Below are positions 54,726 to 64,000 of a DNA stretch of 64,000 bases, in pieces. The stretch lies in NCBI GenBank assembly GCA_037039685.1, contig JAWNGF010000003.1, positions 496,001 through 560,000 on the forward strand. Reading direction: 5' to 3'. Numbering within the stretch: position 1 is the first letter of the stretch; each line of letters starts with the position of its first letter. The notes below the pieces were generated by a model. The model was not told where the DNA came from. It ran no database searches and saw only the letters and a list, made by a program, of their open reading frames with translations. The position numbers were made by a program, and so were the translations under genes. Origin of the DNA: Ceratobasidium sp. AG-K. Its lineage: Eukaryota > Basidiomycota > Agaricomycetes > Cantharellales > Ceratobasidiaceae.

Positions 54726-57523
54726 AGTGGACTGAGGTACTTTAGCGGTGGATACTGGCGACCTATAACGACCTGGTAGATTCACACACACGCGACAGTC
54801 AGCGATTTTGGCATCAACTGAGACGGGACTTTCAGCGAATTGCAGATTCATGATCTCCTCGGATGGTATCAGAACTGAGGGGTTCGGGTATCACGTGGCT
54901 GCGCTCTTACTCGACACCGCTGAATCACAACATTTGCAGCACGGTCTACAGATACGTTCAGAAAACGTCAGATGCGTTCCACTTCACAGAGCGAACCGGG
55001 AAATACCTTCTCATTACCCATTCGACCCTGCGAACAGTGACGACGTCGTAACGTTTGACGCTGCCAAATGAGACTCTGATGGTCACATGACCTGGACGTG
55101 GTCTCCTTGATTTGTCCATCATCACATTGACACATGAGTCGCGGTGTCGACCAAGTAACGGTGAGACCTTCGTACTTCCGCATCTGTGGTGATATTAAAA
55201 CGTGGGTAGCATGTATATCTCTATCAGGGGGAACAGCACAATGGTAGGCTGTTTACCAAAGACGCGAGTTAGAGGTGGTCCTGAGGCTTTTGGCAGACTC
55301 GGATCTGGGACATTGAGAATCCTGCTCGTTTTGCTGACTGCACATTCGTTGTTGATTCGGAGCGTGTCGCAATGAATACGACTTATCAGACGAGTCTGGA
55401 ATGATGTCGTCAATTGGTTGACCGTGACAGGCGATGTTTGGCTATCGGCGGGACTCATGTAGGAACGCGCGGTCGTCAAAAATGGGACGATTTCTGCGCA
55501 ACTCCCTAGTACGTTGTGCCGACCCATGCATATCTGCTCCTGCCTCGTGGTCAATATCAGTTTTCCGAACAAACCGCGACAAACATCAGCTCCTAGCCCC
55601 TGACTCCTTGCCCAGTCCCCGATTTTCCCATCCGATAGTGCCCTCCAGATTCTACCTATGCCAATATGTTCCAATTTCAGCTGCTTGGGAGGAACGTCGT
55701 TAGTGATGCCCGTCCACCGAGAGGGGAAACAGGCGAGCCGGGTACGCAAGGCGGGTCCTTCACTACTACTATCACTATAGCGCTCTAGCACCGAACTCTG
55801 CGCGTCCACCACCATGATTCACATTAATGTGTCGTTGTATGGCTGGCTTTGCCTGCTCGTAAGATACTCCCTGCTGAAACCCGCATTCGGAGGGGATCCT
55901 AGGATGTAAGTGCCACAGTTGAACTGCCCAAGTGTGTTGACTTCGATGAATTGCAGCATTTGCCAATGTGATTACCCCGCCCCAACTCGCAATAACATAT
56001 GGGTTATGTTTGCCATATATAGGCACACCTACGCGACGACGGTACACATATCCCCCGTCGTCCATGCTGACTATCCTGAACCACTTTATGTCCGCGTCGG
56101 GCGGTCGACCGGCTCACCATTGCCACCTGCCACCAGAACTGTCGATCGGGCTGATCAGCATGAGGGTTGGAAATAGGGTATCGGCTCCGCCTTGCGCCTG
56201 GATCAACCCCCTCCCACCTTCCATTCCCCCTACCCATACGACCTCCCGCCACATCCTACTTACCCTCTCAGACAACCTGTCGACACTGGGGGCCTCGTGC
56301 CATAGTCATGGTTGGCGTCGCGGCAACCCATTCGACTCCATCCCCCACAATGAACGTGCGCAGGGATGCTGGATACTCACTGCTAGTATGTCGCCACTGG
56401 CAGCGATATGCAGGATTCGAGTCCTATCCCATCCCATTCCGCCGCTCTCACAGCCCTCTGGTGGGCTCCGATTGCAGAGGCGCCCTGCAAAGTGTTGGCC
56501 GTCAGTACATTCGCAGCATGAAGGACCTGGTTTCGGTCCAGACCCAGAACCCGGACTCAAGCGACTGAGTGCCCCGAGTTAGTGGCTCGTCTGAATTCAA
56601 CTTTATTCAACGACACATACATTGTCGCGCAGGCTTCTCACCGGAAGGCGCGGCAACACTCAAGGGCCAAGGTGGACTCGGTGCCAGCAGAGGCTGAGCC
56701 GGTTGGGCAGTACCCATTACACCAGAACTGGAAGCAATGGCGAGCCGAGGATGAGGAGGGCTGGAAGGATATGAAGAGTGAGGGATGCGAGGTATTGGGC
56801 CAGGCGGAGGGGTTTAGAGGGAGGGGAGGAGGAGGATACAAATGTGTGAGTGCTGGATATAATCTGGGAGAACTGCTAATATTGTACTTTTACGCTTTGG
56901 TCTTTCATTTTCTGGCTATTGTAATTTATATTTTATGCGTGCTCAATCCTCTTTACCTGTTCTCGCCAGCTGCTGATCTTTGTGTTGGCCCCCTTTGAAG
57001 TTTTGTTCTCTAGTTTGCGTCGGATGAAACTGTCCGTCCAATCATCGCCTTCTTTATTTCTACGTTTGATTGCACGCGCAAACATCTTGGATAGCATCTG
57101 TGTATGCGTACCAGAGGCTCATCCATTTTAAGCCCATATGCTTCATTGACCTCCTGCCCTTACCAAGCCAGACGAAACATGTATTTGAGCCCGAGAAAGC
57201 TCCATGCGGCATGGGAATAGCCTCGTTGGAACTTTGATCCAACACGAGAGTAACGTAGCGGTAAGGCGGCACTTGCATAGCCATTATCTTTCCTCCAAGT
57301 GCAATCACAATTGAACAAGACCAAATGATCCAATCAAGAGTTTGGAACACATGTGAATACGACAGCCACATTAGGTTAGATGTCGTAGACCACAAGCTCA
57401 CTGCCTTCTCCGATTTCTTCGGCTTGCTGCAGGCAGAGCTCCGAATTAAGTATACCGGAGCTAACTAGAATATGATAGATGGGTTTACTTACATGAATGA
57501 TAACGACTGCATAAGCAACAATG
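54726..57523. other. Region between the two F-box genes, coding content uncertain
   Basis: Several open frames occur: 55195-55815 (-, 206 aa), about 55813-56580 (+, with a clean GTAAGT-to-GCAG intron ending near 55958), 56582-56998 (+, no ATG) and 57060-57401 (-, 113 aa). None shows a family I recognise. The + strand piece has a weak F-box-like word (HLPPELSIGLIS). One or two small genes or decayed F-box relatives may be present, but I cannot support a model. Confidence 0.3.
55195..55815 (-). CDS. Hypothetical protein, 206 aa, doubtful
   Basis: A single uninterrupted frame on the - strand between the two F-box genes. Composition is mixed, with no signal peptide, membrane segment or known motif visible. 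It overlaps an alternative + strand reading at its upstream end. It is listed because of its length only, and may be a chance frame. Confidence 0.2.
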   Translation of the reverse strand: MVVDAQSSVLERYSDSSSEGPALRTRLACFPSRWTGITNDVPPKQLKLEHIGIGRIWRALSDGKIGDWARSQGLGADVCRGLFGKLILTTRQEQICMGRHNVLGSCAEIVPFLTTARSYMSPADSQTSPVTVNQLTTSFQTRLISRIHCDTLRINNECAVSKTSRILNVPDPSLPKASGPPLTRVFGKQPTIVLFPLIEIYMLPTF

Positions 57524-59384
57524 TCAGGATTTGAAACCCAACGTAACTGGCAGGTGTAGCCACATACCACGTTCATCGTCCACAATCATGTCCACAAAGA
57601 AAGAATAGTCTATCTCAATCGGGACCTGAGTAACTGTATAGTTTTTCCGCAAACCTGAAGCATCTCCTTTGCAAAACAGTGCTCGACCAAGCACTGCTCC
57701 GTCGTCCTCGGGTCTTGGTTCAGTTATGACAACCGAAGCTGCGTCCTCGTTTGATTTCCTGGCGGCTAGTTCTCTCCATCGCAACCGTCTCTGATTGAAA
57801 TCGAACAAAAAGAGATCCATCACTGGAGATGAACTCCGGGCGTGTCGAGTCATAGTTAGTCGATGCCCGACCACTATATGTTCCGAAGCGGACGTGACCG
57901 CCGGTTGGATCCAAGTTGTGTGATGTCCCCATTGGTCCCATGGAACTATATGGTGATAGTGGTTGGGAGGATGTGCATGGGTATTATGAGTCTGTGATGC
58001 AGAGAAAGTAGGACCACCACAGTCGGCGTCAGAAAAAACACTGAAAGGTACGCAAAGCATCCCCAGATGCCCTGGCCAGTTGATTCTTTCATTTGTGTGT
58101 AAAAATACGTTAAAAGTAACCAACCCGTCTTGCAGTGGAATGCTATACACTTTTGGGCGATCCCTTCCGTTGCTGGCGCTGTTAGACATGCTCCGCCGAC
58201 TAGGTTTGACGTATATATGCGCGCGAGATCGTTCATACCGTGCATCCAGAGTGGGCAGAGCAAATGACCTGACCGAGTTGGATGGGATTGAGGCGTTGTC
58301 AGGATCAAAGGTGTAAGCATCGATAGCACCAAGTGTATCTGTGGTCAACGGGTCCTCCTGACCGACAACTTTGCTTCGAGCAGTTAAAAGCATAGTCCGC
58401 GACAAGAGTGTGAATGTAGGTCGCATATATTGAGCCATGGGTACGCACTGTGTTTAAGAGAAAGCCATATCTTAGCATATTTCACCGATGGAATAGGACA
58501 ATTAGAATCGGCCGCACTCACAGCAACTTCGATTCCTAGGCACCAGTTCCATACAAGAACCCACGGCTGTATGTAGGAGCTTGCTCGAAATAAAATAGCC
58601 AACACATCGCCCGATACCTGGAGCCCTTCACCCCAATATTGTGATCGGGGACTTCCGTCTCCCGAGTTAGGCTCTTCTGTCACAGGACCAGGGGAACGAA
58701 CCGGAATGACTGGTATTGTTGCTTGTGGGTGGGGTTTGTTCTCGGTCATCGTTCGAAGATAAATTTGATAGCCCTCGTTGTCCTGTATTATTGGATTGGC
58801 AGAACGGGGAGAACAAAGGAGAATGAGCAGGTCTTGTCCTGGATCAATCGTAAACTCCTCCACGCCCTGCTCTAAATCGTTTATCGACCACTCTTTGTGT
58901 CGAATGCCCAAGTTTTCGGACGGAAGCTGATGAAATAACAGAGTTTTTGTGGTTTCGAGATTCCGGTTAAAATATCCTTTCGAAGGTCCTCGTGCAAATA
59001 CCCCTTCCACATAGTGTGATACTGTGAATTGTGCTTCATCAGGTGCTATTGCGTATTTTTTTGGACCCGTAAAATCCAGATGGAGCCAGTGTAGACGATG
59101 CTTATGTAGAAGCTCGATCTTGTCGGTGAGAGTCAAGTCTGATCGAGGCATCAAAGGTAGATCGTAACCGAGCGAGGTCAAAGTGAGGATATAGACTAGA
59201 CTAGGAGAACAAGCGACCAAATTGTATAGCTTGCGGCAGACCTACGCCAGGAAGATTAGTGAAACTCAAATTACAAAGGTTGCACAGCTAATAGTACCGT
59301 TTGACATCGGGCGATGCTCTGAGGATCTGAGAGTACCAAGATGCGAACTATGATCTCTTCTGGTAGGCTTGACAAGACAAGCAT
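57524..59384 (-). CDS. F-box protein L (576 aa), paralogue of K
   Basis: Three exons: 59384-59298, 59241-58522 and 58447-57524, summing to 577 codons. Exon 1 is 87 nt, as in K. The F-box reads LPEEIIVRILVLSDPQSIAR, then VCRKLYNL. Words shared with K include LLHKHRLHWLHL against LLRSHRLHWDHP, LLFHQLPSENLGI against LRFHQLPSNNLGI, FDFNQRRLRW against LDFNTRRLRW, and DDERG near the C-terminus. It is probably a substrate receptor of an SCF ubiquitin ligase. The two genes are in tandem on the same strand and well diverged, so the duplication is old. Confidence 0.83.
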
Positions 59385-59802
59385 GAGGAAGCGTTGGGAT
59401 TTTTCGGTTTTTTTGTTTGTTATTGCTTCACAAGTTTTTGAATTTACATTCGTTTGGGCGGACTAGAGTTACGATACTGTAAGGAAACGACGTCAGAGTT
59501 CGTCTGACAAACGCCCACGGATTGTGGCGCTTACAAAACCTGGAGATTCAATTGTACCAAGAACTAGTCACCGTTACTTGCCTAATCGTAAGTTACTCAA
59601 ATAAACTACTTGGGGTAGGGGTAAGTAGGTTTAAATAAAACGAAGCGTTCTATGCGCGTGTCTGTATAATTACTAGGGCAGGGCACACGCGGGTATATGC
59701 GCCATATAATACTTCAACCACGGACAATGATAGGATGGTCAAACAGGAAAAAAAAAAAACTATGGATAAGTCACGATGGCTGAATATCACCCATCTAACC
59801 AC
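59385..59802. other. Intergenic region
   Basis: AT-rich sequence with an A-run at 59750-59759. No gene is seen. Confidence 0.4.
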
Positions 59803-61200
59803 CTATGACCGCACCAATCCTCCCATTTCCATTGTACTTGAATTCGCGGTCATGGTTTTATATCCGGCGGTAGTATACAGCGGCGGCCAAGTAATCGCGA
59901 AGACACTGCATCTCATGAATTAGCGCATTAAGCATTAAAAAATAAATTTACTCACGCGGTGGATATAAACAACGGAAGTACGTCAAGAATGTAAAAGTAG
60001 ACTTCGTGCGTAGCGAGGTAACCGCCGTGTCCTTGAGTGCCCTCAATAGTTCGGAATACAGAACGGATCTGGAATTTTCGCAAGATTATGACGGGTGTAT
60101 CTAGTTGATAGCAAAGTACTCACAATTATACCGACACAGCTAATGAGCAGTGACCCGGCAAGCATAGTCCAATGCCCGAAAAAACCTGGCTCGGAGAACT
60201 CTAGTCGGCATTCTTGTGGGCGGTTAACCCTCAGCCGGTATAAGAAAATGCTCAGGACTACAAAGTAGAAAATAAAGGACATAAATTGTACGATCAGACC
60301 CATAATGAGGATCTATAGAGCATTTCGACAAAACATCAGCATGAACTACGTGGCAGTAGTGATTGCGAACCTTTTCGCCCAGGCTGGCGTTGTCAGCTGA
60401 AGCCATCATGCCCCCACCACCGCCCTGAATCAGTAGTGTGACTAAATTGAGAATAAGCAAGGGCTACCGGGATTGGCTTTGATTACTTGCCGATATCTGA
60501 GGTCTAAGATTCCGCCCGAGTATTGGAATGTGAAACAAGTTTGGTTTGGCACGGATTGTACTCACAACGAACAACTTGGTTATAATCCTCCGCTTGATGA
60601 TTAAGTATTCGTCCGCCTTGAGATGCTCCGAGAGTCGTCCGAGAAGCATATATACCTACGTGCGCGATTGGTTATTCGTCAGGGAAGCAGAGAGGAGGTA
60701 GATTGGGGCTGACAGTAGCAATAAACCCCCAAGGTGATAACAGAGTGATCATATGCATCGCAATGTATAAAAGCAAACTGTCTGTATTTTTCCCGTATGC
60801 TAAAGCCCCACCCAACATGGCGCGATACTTGAAGCGTAAGTAGAATATAGGGTCATGAAAGGTAAGACTCACGAATACGCATGAACAGCCCAAAAGCGTA
60901 GAAAATACCGCTAATGATAAGCGTAAGCATATACCGCGCCCAGATTTTCATCGACCACCCTATGCACACAGCTACCACCACAAGGTAAACTATGCCGGCC
61001 AGGACCGCGAGTGGGACATTGGGGATATACCCTAGGACTATGAATATATCGTGAGTTCGAGTCGCGGGAGTAATCAATATATAGGCCCACTCACTATTTC
61101 TCTGCGGGTCAGCCCGAGGACTTATATCCGTCTGCGCGAGTACACCTGCTGTATGCGCAAGAGTCGCAAGGCTAATGACTAAAGTTTGTGAGGATATCAT
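59803..61200 (-). CDS. RTA1-like seven-helix membrane protein
   Basis: The ATG at 61200 starts a signal-like segment (TLVISLATLAHTAGVLAQ). Exon 1 encodes YIPNVPLAVLAGIVYLVVV and further helices. It splices (donor about 60872, acceptor at GCTTTAG) to PYGKNTDSLLLYIAMHM, then LLSPWGFIATV to YMLLGRLSEHL, then a VTLLIQGGGGGMM region, then GLIVQFMSFIFYFVV, then IRSVFRTIEGTQGHGGYL and a last exon ending at TAG 59803-59805. Order and motifs (LGRL, Q-GGG, IRS-FR-E-G-GG) match the fungal RTA1/lipid-translocating exporter family, involved in sterol-drug and sphingoid-base resistance in yeast. Internal exon borders in the middle are approximate. Confidence 0.8.
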
Positions 61201-62039
61201 GGGAGAGAATCTAGAGAGTAGCTGTATAGACCAGGTGGGTGATTTGAGCCTGCTATATATCCAGTCGCACTTTGTTAGCTGGATATACTGCAGAGCGACG
61301 CGCGGGAGGCGGCACGCGGGTTCCACAACACGCAACAATAGCAACAGCTGGTTGATCACATCCTCCACAAAACCTGTCCCTGAGAATTTCAAATCGATTG
61401 CACTGCAAGGTCTATCCAAGTCATTCATGGTAATCAAGACATAAAAGTCGATTAAGTGATGTCGTTTCAGTGGGATGTGGCTGTGGCGTAACACCCTATA
61501 CCTTTTGGGAGCCACTACGGGGCACTCCCTCTTGCATAACTGAGGCCTCCAACCTAACCGAATTGCACAGCTTCAACCCCAACTATGATTACACAGAGGA
61601 CTCCATTGCCCAAGTCAATAGAGCATCACGGCCACCCTAACCATGTGAACCTCCGCGACAGTCTGCGATCCGCTATCCACCCTTGTGTTCCCTCGATGAA
61701 CTTGAATTCCGATCTATACCGAGAGCATATATATGCGATTCTACAATTGAAGCCGCTCCAGCACTGGCAGGCGTACAGTATCCGCACGATTTTATGGGCC
61801 TATAGACTAGAGACAGAGAATTATATATACACACTAACAGAAACATATTAGCCCAACCAGCATTCGTAGACTGAGGGCGATATGCAATCTGCCTCTCTTG
61901 GTTTGTGGTGCAAGACAAGTTTGTACGCAATACATCCCAAAACGACATAAACGAGTACATGACAAAGCATAACGCATACAACATACAAATACAACATAAG
62001 CATATATCCACTATCCCAGATCCCAAATCCCAAGCCACT
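61201..62039. other. Intergenic region
   Basis: No supported gene between the RTA1-like gene and the last gene. A few short frames only. Confidence 0.4.
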
Positions 62040-64000
62040 CTAGACACTCCTCCCAGGCGGCGTGTTCCTCGCCAACCTATACCGCTGACACGCGCCCTCC
62101 CACCTCACCACCAACTCGTCTCCCGCCTCTTCCCATTTCTTCTTCTCCGCCGTCGTTCGGTTCCCGACTGTCGCTCCAGGAACGTGTTTCCGATTCCGTA
62201 CGCGGTCGTGGAACTCGTTGAGTTGTTTCCAAAGCTCGGTATACTCTTTGTGCTGATGCATCTTGACACTCAACGCATCTTTCCTCAACCACCCAACGAG
62301 TCCAGATTCGACAACCGCGTCTCGATGACCCGAGGACCACACCCTCAACAGTACGCTCGTCCAAATGAGGATATGGGACACGCCCAAACCGAGGTTATCG
62401 AAATACGGTCGTAGGACACCAAGAATATTGGCTCGAAGCAGGCATCGAACCGTTTCTTGCGCAGCTGGGTCCCGCGCACCGCACCCCGCACCGAGTTGGA
62501 ACGCGACGTCGGTCGCAGCGCGGATCATGTCCGTCTTGAACTCGAATGTCGCGTCTCGGCCGAGTTGGAGTACCTGGATCATGGCGTCAGCCGTCGAGCT
62601 GGTAAAGAGCATAGGCTGGTGTTCCGGGCTGCGGCAGAGGATTCGGAGCGCGGTGCTCGCGCCGGCGACAATCCCTCGGGCGTGTGGGTTGTCTTGGCCG
62701 GCAGAGAGGACTTCCTTGGCGTGCGAGAGGAGGATGGGGATGGCCGAGTGGTGGAATAGTGATGGTTGGAGCGCTTCGCGGTTGGTGATGCTGAGCCAGG
62801 AGAGGGCGAATAGACCTTGGGGCGAGACAGAACGGAGTAAGTCGAGCGCGTAGCTTTCGACAATGTGCAGGGGTTTGAGGTCGTTGAGTGTTTCGGTAAA
62901 CCTGGTCAAGCACGGGAACGCGACTTTTTTAAAGGCCGGAGCTTTGAGGGCTACGTCCCATCGCATGTCTTGAATGAGTTCCTTGTAGACCGGGGTAGAA
63001 GTGACGGCTTGGGCGGCGATGCTGAGCGGGAGCAAGAGATCAGATCGGAATTCGGTAATGAGGTCGTTCCACTTGGGTTCGAACAAACGAGGGAGGGCTT
63101 GGACCACAAACGCATCGGCGATCCGCTTCTGGAGTTCGAGCGGGACGACCTCCAACGTCAACGCAGAGGCAAAAATGTCAAATCCAGGAACCGTGATCGT
63201 GCACAGCGCAAGAACAAACGCCTGACGGAGCGGAGGGGGCATCTCCTCGGTGCGAACATAAATCCTAACCAGATGCGGCAGAATCCTCCGCGCGAATACC
63301 GGTCGGTCCTTGACGCGGTGATACACGGCTCCGATCAGCAACTTGTGCAACGCCCAGCTAGGGAGTCGACCAGACCCATCGGCGTGGGCCTTGAGCAACC
63401 CATAAACTTCATCGTCCCGACCATCGCGCCCGTCGCTCACACGGAGCGCCACGACCAACGCACGTGCCCCCGGGCTCCGACTCGCGGCGCACTTGTCCAG
63501 GAACTGATAGTACCGCCTAACATTGACAACTTTTTCGGCATGCGAGTCCATGGCGAATCGGTAATACCTGTGGATCGCGCTCAGGTGGAGATAGGCGTGG
63601 ATAAGATGGAGAGCGTCGGGAATGGCATCGCTGGCGATTTTTTCGGCCGCGAGTTCGCCTCCGGGGTGGGTGTTGGCTGCGTTGGATACGCGGCGGAGCA
63701 TGTCTTCGAGGCGAGTTAGAGCGAGTGTATGTGCTCCGGAGTCGGCGAGGGGAATGGCATGGGCTCCGCCGGGGACGGCCGTGGCAGCTAGGACAGCCGT
63801 GTCCCGGGTGGGGTTGTCGTCAGCGTTGGTCACGACCCAGGCGAGGGCTCGGGCCGTCATCTCCGCGGCACTAACGGCACTTTCGTACACCCATCCAAAT
63901 TCATAGAAAATCGGTCGGAGATAGGTTGCCACGGGGGTTTGGTATGGGCAGTTGGGATACATGATCGCGACGCCCGTTGTGCCAAAGTAGTAGACGAGGA
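62040..64000 (-). CDS. C-terminal part of a large helical protein, probably DUF6535 type; 5' end outside the window
   Basis: One open frame runs from the window end to a stop at 62040. An ATG at 63962 would give 640 aa, but the frame is open further upstream (VYYFGTTGVAI), so the gene probably continues beyond base 64000. The upstream hydrophobic stretch followed by YPNCPYQTPVATYLRPIF resembles the end of the membrane region of basidiomycete DUF6535 proteins. The rest is Ala/Leu-rich and fully helical, with HEAT/ARM-like spacing, and ends in a charged tail with KKKWEEAGDE. There are no catalytic motifs. Third positions are markedly GC-rich compared with the rest of the window. The family assignment is tentative. 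Confidence 0.6.
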   Translation of the reverse strand, partial: LVYYFGTTGVAIMYPNCPYQTPVATYLRPIFYEFGWVYESAVSAAEMTARALAWVVTNADDNPTRDTAVLAATAVPGGAHAIPLADSGAHTLALTRLEDMLRRVSNAANTHPGGELAAEKIASDAIPDALHLIHAYLHLSAIHRYYRFAMDSHAEKVVNVRRYYQFLDKCAASRSPGARALVVALRVSDGRDGRDDEVYGLLKAHADGSGRLPSWALHKLLIGAVYHRVKDRPVFARRILPHLVRIYVRTEEMPPPLRQAFVLALCTITVPGFDIFASALTLEVVPLELQKRIADAFVVQALPRLFEPKWNDLITEFRSDLLLPLSIAAQAVTSTPVYKELIQDMRWDVALKAPAFKKVAFPCLTRFTETLNDLKPLHIVESYALDLLRSVSPQGLFALSWLSITNREALQPSLFHHSAIPILLSHAKEVLSAGQDNPHARGIVAGASTALRILCRSPEHQPMLFTSSTADAMIQVLQLGRDATFEFKTDMIRAATDVAFQLGAGCGARDPAAQETVRCLLRANILGVLRPYFDNLGLGVSHILIWTSVLLRVWSSGHRDAVVESGLVGWLRKDALSVKMHQHKEYTELWKQLNEFHDRVRNRKHVPGATVGNRTTAEKKKWEEAGDELVVRWEGACQRYRLARNTPPGRSV

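Overview
The window looks like nuclear DNA of an agaricomycete fungus, most likely Rhizoctonia or another Ceratobasidiaceae. Evidence: genes split by many introns of about 45-75 bp, tandem NACHT-WD40 NLR genes, a chromodomain Ty3/gypsy element, a Ty1/copia element, tandem cytochrome P450 genes, F-box proteins, an RTA1-like protein and a probable DUF6535 protein. The genus is inferred from gene content, not from a marker.

1-38 kb (NLR region): four NACHT-WD40 NLR genes lie head to tail on the + strand. A (1-1390) is a remnant cut by the window start. B (2216-19707) is broken. C (21960-26771) and D (30737-35560) are intact as six-exon models of about 1520 and 1516 aa. Each has an N-terminal helical domain, a NACHT NTPase, 14 WD40 repeats (two seven-bladed propellers) and a short conserved C-terminal module. 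Behind B, C and D, on the - strand, lies a copy of a Ser/Thr-rich single-pass membrane protein gene (Mid2/Wsc-like) with a Tyr/Gly/Gln-rich cytosolic tail. It is a remnant behind B, a frameshifted pseudogene behind C and intact behind D. The NLR and its neighbour have therefore been duplicated as one unit.

Nested insertions: NLR B is split by a small terminal-inverted-repeat element. That element is split by a Ty1/copia element (5239-18521, target duplication AGTTT), which is split by a Ty3/gypsy chromovirus (9979-17206, target duplication GCACC). The gypsy element has a Tf1-like self-priming site, a candidate -1 frameshift site between gag and pol, a chromodomain and an extra ORF after pol. 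Five of the six LTR differences in the two elements are CpG transitions, and several internal stops fit CGA to TGA changes, as expected of methylation-linked decay.

38-46 kb: three tandem paralogous P450 genes on the - strand. 46.3-50.5 kb is gene-poor and holds two long inverted-repeat elements. 50.5-64 kb holds a secreted-type FMN-dependent alpha-hydroxy-acid dehydrogenase (+), two paralogous F-box genes (-), an RTA1-like seven-helix membrane protein (-) and a 5'-incomplete helical protein (-) running off the end.

Exon borders were derived by eye from splice consensus and paralogue comparison. They keep frame in NLR C, NLR D, the Mid2-like gene and both F-box genes, and are less certain elsewhere.
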